Shown: one piece after another, positions 30,230 to 39,756 of the stretch
Numbering within the stretch: position 1 is the stretch's first letter
Layout: each line of letters starts with the position of its first letter
Assembly: GCF_009729855.1 (NCBI RefSeq)
Contig: NZ_WODA01000002.1
Span: forward strand, 403,630-467,629
Direction: 5' to 3'
Length of the DNA stretch: 64,000 bases
DNA from: Agromyces luteolus
GTDB taxonomy: Bacteria; Actinomycetota; Actinomycetes; Actinomycetales; Microbacteriaceae
Position numbers and translations under genes: made by a program
Notes under the pieces: generated by a model
The model's database searches: none
Told to the model about the DNA's origin: nothing
Seen by the model: only the letters and a program-made list of their open reading frames with translations

Positions 30230-31306
30230 ATGCCCAACGCAACGCCCCGAAGCATCCGCCTGTCCGCACTCGCCCTCGGCGCGGCATCCGTCGCCCTGCT
30301 GGCAGGCTGCGCCACGCCCGGCGCGTCGGAGTCGGACGGCGTGCAGGTCGTCGCGACGACCACGCAGGTCGCCGACTTCGCCCGCGAGGTCGCGGGGGAG
30401 TCCGCCGAGGTGACCGGCCTGCTCGAGCCGGGGCAGAGCGCCCACTCGTTCGATCCGTCGGCCGCGCAGCTGCTCGCGCTCGGCTCGGCCGACGCGCTCG
30501 TCGTCAACGGGGCGGGCCTCGAGTCGTGGATCGACGACGCCGTCGCAGCCTCCGGCTTCGACGGCGTGCTGATCGACGCGAGCACGGGCATCGAGCTCGA
30601 GGCGACGGATGACGAGCACGCCGAGGGTCACGACCACGACGCCGAGGCGACCGACGAGCACGAGGACGGCGACCACGAGGCCGACGAGCACGCGGCCGAG
30701 GAGCATGCCGAGGACGAGCACGCGCACGACGACGGCAACCCGCACATCTGGACCGATCCCGTGCTCGCCGAGCGCATGGTCGCGAACATCGCCGCCGGCC
30801 TCGGGGAGGTGCCCGGCATCGACGCCGAGGCGATCGGTGCGAACGCGGAGGACTACACCGCTCGGCTCCAGGCGCTCGACGCGTGGATCGAGGAGAACGT
30901 CGCGACGGTGCCCGTCGAGGAGCGCCTCCTGGTGACCAACCACGACGCGTTCACCTACTTCCTCCACGCGTACGACATCACGTTCGTCGGCAGCGTGATC
31001 CCGAGCTTCGACGACAACGCCGAGCCGAGCGCGGCCGAGATCGACGAGCTGGTCGAGCGGATCGCGGAGACCGGCGTGCAGGCGGTCTTCTCCGAGGCGT
31101 CGATCTCGCCGAAGGCGGCCGAGACGATCGCCGACGAGGCCGGCGTGGCGGTCTACTCGGGCGAGGATGCGCTCTACGGCGACTCGCTCGGCCAGCCGGG
31201 CTCCGACGGCGAGACGTACCTCGGCAGCCAGGTGCACAACGTGACGCTCATCCTGGAGTCGTGGGGCGTCGAGCCTTCCCCGTCGCCCGCCGTGCTGGGA
31301 GGATGA
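30230..31306 (+). CDS. znuA: Zinc ABC transporter substrate-binding lipoprotein
   Basis: 358 residues. A lipoprotein signal with lipobox LLAGC (C27) indicates anchoring on the outer face of the membrane. Cluster A-I metal-binding protein features: TTTQVADFAREVAG, the first His in QSAHSFDPS, a His/Asp/Glu-rich loop at residues 126-172, HIWTDPVLA, TNHDAFTYF and VFSEASISPKAA. The His-rich loop is typical for zinc rather than manganese. ATG 30230 coincides with the predicted transcription start, so the mRNA is probably leaderless. It is the first gene of znuA-znuC-znuB-znuB-zur, with 4 nt to znuC. Confidence 0.93.
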   Translation: MPNATPRSIRLSALALGAASVALLAGCATPGASESDGVQVVATTTQVADFAREVAGESAEVTGLLEPGQSAHSFDPSAAQLLALGSADALVVNGAGLESWIDDAVAASGFDGVLIDASTGIELEATDDEHAEGHDHDAEATDEHEDGDHEADEHAAEEHAEDEHAHDDGNPHIWTDPVLAERMVANIAAGLGEVPGIDAEAIGANAEDYTARLQALDAWIEENVATVPVEERLLVTNHDAFTYFLHAYDITFVGSVIPSFDDNAEPSAAEIDELVERIAETGVQAVFSEASISPKAAETIADEAGVAVYSGEDALYGDSLGQPGSDGETYLGSQVHNVTLILESWGVEPSPSPAVLGG

Positions 31307-31310
31307 CGGC

Positions 31311-32078
31311 ATGACCGACTCGGAACCCGTTCTCGTCCTGCGGGGCGCGGCATTCCGCCACCCCGGCGGGGCCGGGGTCACCGGGCTCCGCCTGACGGTC
31401 GCACCGGGGGAGGCCGTCGCGGTCATCGGGCCGAACGGGGCGGGCAAGTCGACGCTGCTGCGCGGCATCCTCGGCCTCGTGCCGCTCGTCGAGGGTGCGA
31501 TGCGCGTCGGCGGCGCCGAACATGCCGCCGACGGCATGATCGGGTTCCTGCCGCAGTCGTCCGACCTCGACCCCGACTTCCCGATCAGCCTCGAGCAGGT
31601 CGTGATGCAGGGGCGCTACCGGCGACTCGGGCTGCTCCGCTGGCCCGGCCGGCGCGACCGCGAGGTCGTCCGCGGCGCGCTCGAGACCGTGGGTCTCTCC
31701 GACCGGGCGCGGCGTCGCTTCGGGGAGCTCTCCGGCGGCCAGCGGCAGCGCGGCATGCTGGCCCGCGCACTGGCCTCCGAGCCGGTGCTGCTCCTGCTGG
31801 ACGAGCCGTTCAACGGACTCGACCAGGCCAATCGCGACGCGCTCATCGACACCATCCGGACCCTCAAGTCGCGCGGGGTCGCGATCATCGTGTCGACCCA
31901 CGACCTCGAGCTCGCGCGCCAGGTGTGCGACTCGGTGCTCCTCGTCAACGGAAGCCAGATCGGCTGCGGCCCGGTCGACGACGTGCTCACGCTCGAGAAC
32001 ATCCAGGAGTGCTTCGAGGGCGTCGAGGTCGAGATCGACGAGCACACCGTGGTCGTGCCAGGGCACGAGGGGCATTGA
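31311..32078 (+). CDS. znuC: Zinc ABC transporter ATP-binding protein
   Basis: 255 residues. Walker [10 protein letters not shown] at 40-48, the Q-loop [18 protein letters not shown] signature [15 protein letters not shown], Walker [13 protein letters not shown] and switch His in STHDLELAR. It energises import through the two permease proteins encoded next. Start ATG 31311 lies 4 nt after the znuA stop. The DPDFPI segment and context fit the metal-ion (Znu/Mnt) subfamily. Confidence 0.93.
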   Translation: MTDSEPVLVLRGAAFRHPGGAGVTGLRLTVAPGEAVAVIGPNGAGKSTLLRGILGLVPLVEGAMRVGGAEHAADGMIGFLPQSSDLDPDFPISLEQVVMQGRYRRLGLLRWPGRRDREVVRGALETVGLSDRARRRFGELSGGQRQRGMLARALASEPVLLLLDEPFNGLDQANRDALIDTIRTLKSRGVAIIVSTHDLELARQVCDSVLLVNGSQIGCGPVDDVLTLENIQECFEGVEVEIDEHTVVVPGHEGH

Positions 32079-32115
32079 TGCCGCGACGGGCATGCGACCG
32101 GGGGAGTGGCGCGCG

Positions 32116-33024
32116 ATGAGCCTCGGCGACATGCTCTTCGGCGCGTTCGCGCTGCCGTTCATGGGTCGCGCACTGCTCGTGCTGCTCGTGCTCTCGGTCG
32201 TGGCGGGGATCGTCGGCGTGCTGGTGAACCTCCGTGGGCTCGAGTTCATCAGCGACGGGCTCACGCACGCGGTCTTCCCCGGCCTCGCGATCGGCCTCGC
32301 CGTGGGCGGGACGGCGGGACTCGTGCCGGGCGCGGCGATCGCCGCGCTCATCGGCGCGGTGCTGCTGACGCTCTTCGTCCGGGCGGGCGTGACCTCCGAC
32401 GCGGCGGTGGCCGTCGTGCTGACCGCCACCTTCAGCGTCGGCGTGATCGTGGTCTCGCTGAGCGACGACTACGCGGGCGAGCTCGAGGCGCTGCTCTTCG
32501 GACGCGTGCTCACGATCGCACCCGAGGACGTCGTGCCGCTCCTCGTCGTCTCACTGGTCGCCGCCGTCGCCGTGGCGGCGACCCTCAAGCAGCAGGTCTT
32601 CCGCGCCTTCGACCCGCAGGGCAGCCGTGCGGCCGGCGATCGCGGGCTGGCGCTGGACCTCGTGCTCAACGCGTCGATCGCGCTCGTCGTGGTCGCGGGC
32701 GCGAGCACCGTCGGGACCCTCCTCGTGCTCGCCCTGCTCATCGTCCCCGGAGCCTCGGCCCGCCTCGCGACCGTGCACCTCTGGCGGCTCTTCCCGATCG
32801 CGGCGGCGGTCGGCGCGGTGAGCGCCTGGCTCGGCCTCGCCGCCGGGTTCGGCGTCTCGGTCGGTGCCGGCATCGACCTCCCCGCCGGAAGCACGGTCGT
32901 CGCGGTGTTCGTCGCGGTCTACGCGCTGATGCTGGCGGTGCGGCTCGTACGAGACCGGATGACGCGGGGCGCGCCGACGTCGGTCGCAGCGCGGCCGTCG
33001 GCCGACGCGATGGGGGAGCGCTGA
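32116..33024 (+). CDS. znuB: Metal ABC transporter permease 1
   Basis: About 302 residues from ATG 32116, which has GGGGGAG upstream; ATG 32092 is in frame but lacks such a site. ABC-3 family permease with about eight helices: [42 protein letters not shown] (the conserved coupling segment), [20 protein letters not shown] and [21 protein letters not shown]. It overlaps the second permease gene (TGATG). Two different permease genes in a row imply a heterodimeric channel. Confidence 0.9.
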   Translation: MSLGDMLFGAFALPFMGRALLVLLVLSVVAGIVGVLVNLRGLEFISDGLTHAVFPGLAIGLAVGGTAGLVPGAAIAALIGAVLLTLFVRAGVTSDAAVAVVLTATFSVGVIVVSLSDDYAGELEALLFGRVLTIAPEDVVPLLVVSLVAAVAVAATLKQQVFRAFDPQGSRAAGDRGLALDLVLNASIALVVVAGASTVGTLLVLALLIVPGASARLATVHLWRLFPIAAAVGAVSAWLGLAAGFGVSVGAGIDLPAGSTVVAVFVAVYALMLAVRLVRDRMTRGAPTSVAARPSADAMGER

Positions 33025-33866
33025 TGGGGTACTTCGAACGGGCCCTGCTCGCCGCGGTCGTGATCGGGGCGGGCGCCGGATTCGTCGGTGCGCTCGTCGT
33101 GCTCCGCCGCCGGACGTTCTTCGCGCAGGCGCTGACGCACGCGACCTACCCCGGCGCGGTCGCGGCGGCCGCCCTCGGTCTCAGCGTCCCGCTCGGTGCG
33201 GCCGTGGCATCCGTCGCCATCGTCGCGGTCATGGCCGCGATCGCCCGCGTGCGGCACCAGGGTGCGCAGGTCGCCGCGGGGATCGTGCTCACGGGCGGCT
33301 TCGCGGCGGGGGCGCTCCTGCAGGCCGTGATCCCGGGGATCCCGGTCCGTCCCGAATCGTTGCTCGTCGGCTCGATCCTCACCGTGAGCGACGCCGACAT
33401 CGCGCTCGCGGCGGCCGTCCTCGTCGGCGCCGTCGTGCTCGTGGCGGCGTTCGGTCCGCGGATCGCGTTCTCGACGTTCGATCCCGGCGGATTCCGGGCC
33501 GCGGGGTTCCGGGAGTGGCCGGTGGAGCTCCTCGTGCTCGGGCTCACCGCGGCATCCGTCGTCAGCTCGTTGCCGGCCGTCGGGGCGATCCTCGCGATCG
33601 CGCTCATCGCGGCCCCCGCCGCCGCGGCGCGTGCCGTCGTCTCGACCTACCGCGGGGTGCTGTTCGCGGCGCCCGTCATCGGTGCGGCGTCGGGCGTCAT
33701 CGGCGTGCTCGCGTCCCGCGCGCTGGCGGTCGCGGCCGGGCCGGCGATCGCCCTGGCGGCGACGGCCTTCTTCCTCGTCGCGCTCGTCGGCTCACAGCTG
33801 CGACGACTACCCTCGAGGCGGGCTCCGATACCCGTGGAGACCGCGGAGGACGCACGGATCGCATGA
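33024..33866 (+). CDS. Metal ABC transporter permease 2
   Basis: 280 residues, a second ABC-3 permease. Conserved segments: YFERALLAAVVIGAGAGFVGA, LRRRTFFAQALTHATYPGAVA, AAGIVLTGGFAAGALLQAV and SSLPAVGAILAIALIAAPAA. It is related to but clearly distinct from the preceding permease, with which it probably pairs. ATG 33024 overlaps the preceding stop by one base, and its own stop overlaps the zur start (ATGA), so the whole cluster is one coupled operon. Confidence 0.88.
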   Translation: MGYFERALLAAVVIGAGAGFVGALVVLRRRTFFAQALTHATYPGAVAAAALGLSVPLGAAVASVAIVAVMAAIARVRHQGAQVAAGIVLTGGFAAGALLQAVIPGIPVRPESLLVGSILTVSDADIALAAAVLVGAVVLVAAFGPRIAFSTFDPGGFRAAGFREWPVELLVLGLTAASVVSSLPAVGAILAIALIAAPAAAARAVVSTYRGVLFAAPVIGAASGVIGVLASRALAVAAGPAIALAATAFFLVALVGSQLRRLPSRRAPIPVETAEDARIA

Positions 33867-34267
33867 AACGGAACACCTGGCAGCGCGAGGCGGTGCGCGA
33901 TGCGCTCGACGGCACCGAGGGCTTCATCAGCGCGCAGGCGCTGCACTCGGCGCTGCACGCGAGCGGGTCGCCCATCGGCCTCGCGACCGTGTACCGCGCG
34001 CTCGGCGACCTCGCGGCGAGCGGCGACGCCGACTGCCTGCAGTCCCCCGAGGGCGAGGCGATCTACCGCGCGTGCAGCACCGGCCACCATCACCACCTCA
34101 TCTGCCGCAACTGCGGGCTGACCGTCGAGATCGCGGCCGACGAGGTCGAGACGTGGGCGCAGCGCGTCGCGGCCGAGCAGGGATTCACCGCTCCGGCGCA
34201 CGTCGTCGACGTGTTCGGGCTCTGCGCCGAGTGCTCGAAGCAGGCCGCGGAGGGCGCGCGCGGCTGA
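33863..34267 (+). CDS. zur: Fur-family zinc uptake regulator Zur
   Basis: 134 residues. The winged helix has FISAQALHSALHASGSPIGLATVYRALGDLA; the dimerisation domain holds GHHHHLICRNCG and FGLCAECSK, giving the two CxxC pairs of a structural zinc site and the His cluster of the regulatory site. The operon context with znu genes and the palindromic box upstream of znuA identify it as Zur rather than Fur or PerR. It is the last gene of the cluster, so a Zur-repressed operon would also control its own repressor. Confidence 0.9.
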   Translation: MKRNTWQREAVRDALDGTEGFISAQALHSALHASGSPIGLATVYRALGDLAASGDADCLQSPEGEAIYRACSTGHHHHLICRNCGLTVEIAADEVETWAQRVAAEQGFTAPAHVVDVFGLCAECSKQAAEGARG

Positions 34268-34619
34268 ACAGTCGGGGGAAAGCGCCGGTCAGCGAGGAAT
34301 CCGGCGCCACGATTTGAGAACCGGGCGACGACGTGGATACGGTTGACGACGGTCCACGTGGACCACCCACCCAGTCCGCGATCCCGGTCGCCCGGCATTC
34401 CTCGAGTGCCCACCGGAGTCGTACGGTTCCCTGCGTGGCGTCCGGCCCGGATGGCCGGGCGCGCTGGACTCGGTGCTCGCCCGGTGCACAGCATCGCCGC
34501 GGCTCGAGCCCGTCTCCCGGATCGCGCGGAACCCGGCCGTGACCCTGAGCACGCTCCTGCCCGCCGGCCGCAGCGCACCATGGCCGGCGCGTCGAGCGCG
34601 CCTCGGAGTGCCTGCACAC
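34268..34619. other. Intergenic spacer with a 14-bp palindrome
   Basis: 352 bp without a supported gene. It contains the perfect 14-bp palindrome GGTCCACGTGGACC at 34351-34364, just after a TTGACG (34343-34348). This is a candidate operator for the proVWX operon. No clear terminator for zur and no RNA gene are seen. Confidence 0.45.
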
Positions 34620-36101
34620 ATGCTCGAATCCCCCGCCCGCGAAGCGGACGGCGTCGCGACCCCTGACGTCACGGCGCCGCCCGGCTCCGACCACCACACC
34701 GACCCGGCCGCAGCTGCAGCCGCAGCCCGCCACGCTCCACCCGCCCTCGAGGTCCGCGGGCTCACCCGGTTCTTCGGCCGCCGACCGGCCGAAGCGCTGC
34801 AGCGGCTGTCCGACGGCGCGACCCGGGACGACGTCGCCCACCTCGGCACCGCGGCCGTCGTCGACGCCGAGTTCGACGTCCGCCGCGGCGAGATCTTCGT
34901 CGTCATGGGGCTCTCCGGTTCCGGCAAGTCGACGCTCATCCGCATGCTCAACGGCCTCCTCGAGCCGACCGCCGGCTCGGTCGAGGTCATGGGGGAGCGG
35001 ATCACGGGCGTCCCGTCGAAGCGCCTGCGCGCCATCCGCCGCGACCACGTCTCGATGGTCTTCCAGCACTTCGCCCTGCTGCCGCACCGCACGGTGCTCG
35101 ACAACGCCGCCTACGGCCTCGAGATCCAGGGCGTGCCCGCCGAGGAGCGCCGCGAGCGCGCCTCGCGCGTGCTCGACCGCGTGGGCCTCGGCGGCTGGGG
35201 CGACAAGCTGCCCAGCGAGCTGTCCGGCGGCATGCAGCAGCGCGTGGGCCTCGCCCGCGCACTCGCCGCGGACACCGACATCCTGCTCATGGACGAGGCC
35301 TTCTCGGCCCTCGATCCGCTCATCCGCCGCGAGATGCAGGAGCAGCTCGTCGAGCTGCAGCAGGAGCTCGGCAAGACCATCGTCTTCATCACGCACGACC
35401 TCAACGAGGCCATGTTCCTCGGCGACCGCATCGCCGTCATGCGCGACGGCCGCATCGTGCAGCTCGGCACCGCCGAGGAGATCCTGACCGACCCGGCCGA
35501 CGACTACGTCGCGCAGTTCGTGCAGGACGTCGACCGGGCGCGCGTGCTCACCGCCGGCAACGTCATGGAGGCGCCGCGCGCGATCGTGTCCTCGTCGGCG
35601 GGTCCGCGGGCGGCGCTGCGCACGATGCGCGACCTGCAGACCTCGACGGTGTTCGTCGTCGCGCCCGGCCGGCGCCTGCTCGGCGTCGCGCACGACCGGG
35701 AGGTGCTCCGCCTCGTGCAGCGCGGCGCGACCCGCCTCGACGACGCGATCCGCGACGACCTCGCGACCGTCGGTCCCGACGAGCACCTCGCCGACCTCCT
35801 CGGCAGCGCGGTCGAGCAGCCGCTTCCGCTCGCCGTGGTCGACGAGCGCCACCGCCTGCTCGGCGCGGTCCCGCGCGTGACGCTCCTCGCCGCGCTCGGC
35901 AACGTCGCGCCGGCGACCGGCGAGCACCCGATCGTGGAGCCGCCGGCCACCGTGCCGGTCGAGGTGATCACCGAGACCCTGCGGAACACCGACCCCGGCG
36001 AGGCCGACCCGATCGCCGCCGCCGCGCCCGCACCGGGCCTCGAGGAGGCGCTCGCCGCCGCCGAACCCGGTCGAGCCGCGAGCGAAGGGAGCCGCGCGTG
36101 A
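34620..36101 (+). CDS. proV: Glycine betaine/proline ABC transporter ATP-binding protein
   Basis: About 493 residues; ATG 34620 is the best start, though the frame is open upstream. The ATPase domain has Walker A GLSGSGKST, SMVFQHFALLPHRTVLDN, signature ELSGGMQQRVGLARALA, Walker B ILLMDEAFSALDPL and ITHDLNEAM. C-terminal tandem CBS domains follow (residues about 300-430), the osmosensing module of OpuA/ProV. The protein extends beyond these with an Ala/Pro/Glu-rich tail. It overlaps proW by 4 nt (GTGA). Confidence 0.9.
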   Translation: MLESPAREADGVATPDVTAPPGSDHHTDPAAAAAAARHAPPALEVRGLTRFFGRRPAEALQRLSDGATRDDVAHLGTAAVVDAEFDVRRGEIFVVMGLSGSGKSTLIRMLNGLLEPTAGSVEVMGERITGVPSKRLRAIRRDHVSMVFQHFALLPHRTVLDNAAYGLEIQGVPAEERRERASRVLDRVGLGGWGDKLPSELSGGMQQRVGLARALAADTDILLMDEAFSALDPLIRREMQEQLVELQQELGKTIVFITHDLNEAMFLGDRIAVMRDGRIVQLGTAEEILTDPADDYVAQFVQDVDRARVLTAGNVMEAPRAIVSSSAGPRAALRTMRDLQTSTVFVVAPGRRLLGVAHDREVLRLVQRGATRLDDAIRDDLATVGPDEHLADLLGSAVEQPLPLAVVDERHRLLGAVPRVTLLAALGNVAPATGEHPIVEPPATVPVEVITETLRNTDPGEADPIAAAAPAPGLEEALAAAEPGRAASEGSRA

Positions 36102-37051
36102 ACGAGATCCGCCTCCCCCTCGGCGAACTCGCCGAGGGCGCCATCGACGTCCTGACCGACGCGCTCGGCGGCCTGTTCGACGTCATCCGCGCCGTCTTCG
36201 CCGGCTTCTACGACCTCGTCGACGTGATCCTCTCGACCCCGCCGTTCTGGGCCGTGATCCTCGTGATCGCCGCGCTCGCCTGGTTCGCGAAGGGCTGGAA
36301 GCTCGGGGTCGGCACGGCCGTCGGCCTGCTCGTCATCGTCGGCGTCGACCAGTGGGAGAACGCGATGGACACGCTGGCGCTCGTGCTCGTCTCGAGTGCG
36401 ATCGCGGTCGTCGTGGCGATCCCCCTCGGCATCCTCGCCGCCCGGAGCGACGTGGCGAGCCGCGTCATCCGCCCGGTGCTCGACTTCATGCAGACGATGC
36501 CGGCGTTCGTGTACCTGATCCCCGCGCTGATCCTGTTCCGCGTCGGCGTCGTGCCCGGCATCGTCGCGACGATCGTGTTCGCGATGGCGCCCGGCGTGCG
36601 CCTGACCGAGCTCGGCATCCGCGGCGTCGACCGCGAGGTCGTCGAGGCGGGGCACGCGTTCGGCTCGTCGCCGTGGCGCATCCTCCGCCAGATCCAGTTG
36701 CCGCTCGCGATGCCGTCGATCATGGCCGGCGTCAACCAGGTCATCATGCTCTCGCTCTCGATGGTCGTCATCGCCGGCATGGTCGGCGCGGGCGGGCTCG
36801 GCGGCGACGTCGTGCAGTCGCTGACGCGCATCGACGTCGGGCTCGGCTTCGAGGCGGGCCTCTCGGTCGTGATCCTCGCCATCGTGCTCGACCGCATCAC
36901 GGGCGCGTTCGGCGCCCGCGATCGGCGGCGTCCGCGCGGGCGACGAGCGGATGCCGCATCCGCTCGCCGCACCGACGAGCCCGCGAACGGCGGCGCCGCG
37001 GCATCCGCCGATGCGCCCGAGCGCGAGCCGGCCCTGGCCCGCAGCTCGTAA
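36098..37051 (+). CDS. proW: Glycine betaine/proline ABC transporter permease
   Basis: 317 residues. BPD_transp_1 permease: VDQWENAMDTLALVLVSSAIAVVVAIPLG, DFMQTMPAFVYLIPALILF, VRLTELGIRGVDREVVEAGHAFGSS (EAA loop contacting the ATPase) and NQVIMLSLSMVVIAGMVGAGGLGG. The N-terminal extension includes a soluble helix (GELAEGAIDVLTDALGGLFD) typical of ProW. The cytoplasmic tail is Arg/Ala-rich. GTG 36098 overlaps proV. Confidence 0.92.
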   Translation: MNEIRLPLGELAEGAIDVLTDALGGLFDVIRAVFAGFYDLVDVILSTPPFWAVILVIAALAWFAKGWKLGVGTAVGLLVIVGVDQWENAMDTLALVLVSSAIAVVVAIPLGILAARSDVASRVIRPVLDFMQTMPAFVYLIPALILFRVGVVPGIVATIVFAMAPGVRLTELGIRGVDREVVEAGHAFGSSPWRILRQIQLPLAMPSIMAGVNQVIMLSLSMVVIAGMVGAGGLGGDVVQSLTRIDVGLGFEAGLSVVILAIVLDRITGAFGARDRRRPRGRRADAASARRTDEPANGGAAASADAPEREPALARSS

Positions 37052-37206
37052 CCAGACCATCCGGTCACCGCACGGCCGCCTCGGCGGCACGGCGGTGCCC
37101 GGCATGCCCGGGGTGCGGCATCCGTCGCCCCGGACCCGCGCGGACCCGCGCGCGGAAACCCCGACACCCGTGCCACAGCACACGGGAGGAAAGGAAACAC
37201 CCTGCA

Positions 37207-38100
37207 ATGACCAAGCGTCACCTGATCTCCACGCTCGCCCTCGGCGGTGCCGCCGCGCTCGCCCTCTCCGGCTGCGCCTCGGGCGCCGAGGCCGAGACGC
37301 TCGACAACGGCGACCGGAAGGACCTCACGATCGCCGTATTCAACGGCTGGGACGAGGGCATCGCCGCGAGCGAGCTCTGGAAGGCCGTGCTCGAGGAGCA
37401 GGGCTACGACGTCGAGCTCGAGTACGCCGACGTGGCCCCCGTCTACCAGGGCCTGAGCGACGACGACTACGACGTCGTGCTCGACACCTGGCTGCCGATC
37501 ACCCACCAGGACTACATCGACGAGTACGGCGACGAGCTCGTCGACCTCGGCGCCTGGAACGAGGACGCCAAGCTCACGATCGCCGTGAACGAGGACGCCC
37601 CCGTCGACTCGCTCGCCGACCTCGCCGCGAACGCCGACGCGTTCGACAACCGCCTCGTCGGCATCGAGCCCGGCTCGGGCCTCAACCGCGTCACGACCGA
37701 CTCGGTCATCCCGACCTACGGCCTCGACGGCATGGACTACCTGACCTCGTCGACCCCGGCGATGCTCGCCGAGCTGACCGCCGCGACCGACGCGGGCGAG
37801 AACATCGCCGTGACCCTGTGGCGTCCGCACTGGGCCTACGACGCGTTCCCGATCAAGGACCTCGAGGACCCGGAGGGCATGCTCGGCGACGCCGAGGGCA
37901 TCCACTCCTTCGGCGGCAAGAGCTTCGAGGAGAACTTCCCGACGCTCGCCGGCTGGCTGAAGGACTTCCGGATGGACAGCGAGCTGCTGTACTCGCTCGA
38001 GAACGCCATGTTCAACGAGAACGACAGCGACGACTACGGTCCCGTCGTCGAGCAGTGGATCGCCGACAACCAGGAGTACGTCGACTCCCTGACCTCCTGA
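37207..38100 (+). CDS. proX: Glycine betaine ABC transporter substrate-binding lipoprotein
   Basis: 297 residues. The signal peptide ends with lipobox LALSGC (C23). OpuAC-type binding protein: LTIAVFNGWDEGIAASELWKA, DVAPVYQGLSDDDYDVVLDTW, VGIEPGSGLNR and LWRPHWAYDAFPIKDLEDP, with Trp residues (W in NGWDE, TWLP, RPHW) that form the aromatic cage for quaternary ammonium ligands. A 155-bp spacer separates it from proW and contains GGGAGGAAAGGAAA. Copy C of the 68-bp palindrome begins 18 nt after its stop. Confidence 0.92.
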   Translation: MTKRHLISTLALGGAAALALSGCASGAEAETLDNGDRKDLTIAVFNGWDEGIAASELWKAVLEEQGYDVELEYADVAPVYQGLSDDDYDVVLDTWLPITHQDYIDEYGDELVDLGAWNEDAKLTIAVNEDAPVDSLADLAANADAFDNRLVGIEPGSGLNRVTTDSVIPTYGLDGMDYLTSSTPAMLAELTAATDAGENIAVTLWRPHWAYDAFPIKDLEDPEGMLGDAEGIHSFGGKSFEENFPTLAGWLKDFRMDSELLYSLENAMFNENDSDDYGPVVEQWIADNQEYVDSLTS

Positions 38101-38118
38101 TCCGGAGCGCTCGGACCG

Positions 38119-38186
38119 CGAGCGCGTGCAGATCCGACGAGCGCGATTGCGTCCGCGCACGCGCTCGACGGAAATGCACGCGGTCG
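38119..38186. repeat. 68-bp palindromic repeat, copy C
   Basis: Same length as copies A and B, identical to A at 56 of 68 and to B at 54 of 68 positions. The 25-nt arms match at 21 of 25. It lies directly downstream of proX, 35 kb from the other copies. Confidence 0.85.
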
Positions 38187-38368
38187 GCAGGCTGTGGCAC
38201 GAGAAGCCTCCTCCACAGATCAGCCGAGCGGATGCCGCGGGCGCACGTCGTGCCCGCGGCATCCGTCGTCTCAGCCCCTGGTCCCTTCGGCCCTTGAGAC
38301 GGCGGAGGGCGGGGACTATCGTCCGCATCGGTGCGGCCGCCGACGGCCGACGCGATGGAGGGGGAACC

Positions 38369-39736
38369 ATGCGCCAGGACGACCAGCTCGAGCCGACGTT
38401 CACGCGGGCGGGGGAGGCGACGACCGCACGGTACACGCAGATGCCGGAGTGGCCGATGCTGCCCGAGACGGCGTACCGCATCATCCACGACGAGTCGATG
38501 CTCGACGGCAACGCGCGCCTCAACCTCGCGACGTTCGTGACGACGTGGATGGACGAGCACGGCGACCGGCTGTACCACGACGCGTTCGACAAGAACATGA
38601 TCGACAAGGACGAGTACCCCGCCACGGCGGCGATCGAGGAGTACTGCTGGCGGATCCTCGCCGACCTGTGGAACGCGCCCGATCGCGACGACGCGATCGG
38701 CACGTCGACCATCGGATCGTCCGAGGCCTGCATGCTCGGCGGCCTCGCGCTGAAGCGCCGCTGGCAGCACGCCCGCCGCGCGGCCGGCAAGTCGACCGAG
38801 ACGCCGAACCTGATCATGTCGAGCGCGGTGCAGGTGTGCTGGGAGAAGTTCTGCAACTTCTTCGACATCGAGATGCGGTTCATCCCGACGAGCGACGAGC
38901 ACCCCCTGATGGACGGCACGGGGCTCGAGGACGTCGTCGACGAGAACACGATCGGCGTCGTCGTGATCATGGGCGTCACCTACACGGGCTCCTACGAGCC
39001 CGTCACGAAGGTCGCCGCGAAGCTCGACGAGATCCAGGCGGCCACCGGCCTCGACATCCCGATCCACGTCGACGGCGCCTCCGGCGCCATGGTCGCGCCC
39101 TTCCTGCAGCCCGACCTCGAGTGGGACTTCCGGGTCGAGCGCGTGCAATCGATCAACACGTCGGGCCACAAGTACGGGCTGGTGTACCCGGGCGTCGGCT
39201 GGGTCGTGTGGCGGAACACCGCGGCCCTGCCCGAGGACCTCGTGTTCCGCGTGAGCTACCTCGGTGGCTCGATGCCGACGTTCGCGATCAACTTCTCACG
39301 TCCGGGCGCGCAGGTGCTCCTGCAGTACTACCGGTTCCTGCGGCTGGGCCGCGAGGGCTACCGGGCGATCCAGCAGGCCTCGCAGGATGTCGCGGTGTTC
39401 CTCTCCGGTGAGATCGGCAAGTTGGACGCGTACGAACTGCTGACCGAGGGCCGGGACATCCCGGTCTTCGCCTGGCGGCAGGCGCCCGGCCACACCGACA
39501 AGTGGACGCTGTACCACCTGGCCGAGCGACTGAGGATCAAGGGATGGCTCGTGCCGGCGTACCCGCTCTCGGGCGACCAGTCCGACCAGACGGTCATGCG
39601 CATCGTGTGCCGCAACGGCCTCAGCCACGACCTCGCCGAGGACCTGCTGCGCGACATCCGCGAGGAGACCGAGTTCCTCGACGGCCTCGACGCGCCGATG
39701 CCGCACGAGGGCCTCGTCCAGACCTTCCACCACTGA
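38369..39736 (+). CDS. gadB: Glutamate decarboxylase
   Basis: 455 residues; PLP enzyme that converts glutamate to GABA and consumes a proton. Motifs: LNLATFVTTWMDEHGDRLYHDAFDKNMIDKDEYP (spread over residues 50-85), GTSTIGSSEACMLGGLALKRRW, HVDGASGAMVAPFLQPDLEWDFR and the PLP lysine K268 in INTSGHKYGLVYPGVGW. The last residues include a His pair (QTFHH), similar to the pH-sensing tail of GadB. GGGGGAACC precedes the ATG. The glutamate/GABA antiporter GadC is not adjacent. Confidence 0.95.
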   Translation: MRQDDQLEPTFTRAGEATTARYTQMPEWPMLPETAYRIIHDESMLDGNARLNLATFVTTWMDEHGDRLYHDAFDKNMIDKDEYPATAAIEEYCWRILADLWNAPDRDDAIGTSTIGSSEACMLGGLALKRRWQHARRAAGKSTETPNLIMSSAVQVCWEKFCNFFDIEMRFIPTSDEHPLMDGTGLEDVVDENTIGVVVIMGVTYTGSYEPVTKVAAKLDEIQAATGLDIPIHVDGASGAMVAPFLQPDLEWDFRVERVQSINTSGHKYGLVYPGVGWVVWRNTAALPEDLVFRVSYLGGSMPTFAINFSRPGAQVLLQYYRFLRLGREGYRAIQQASQDVAVFLSGEIGKLDAYELLTEGRDIPVFAWRQAPGHTDKWTLYHLAERLRIKGWLVPAYPLSGDQSDQTVMRIVCRNGLSHDLAEDLLRDIREETEFLDGLDAPMPHEGLVQTFHH

Positions 39737-39756
39737 GCGACCGGGACCAGAACGGC

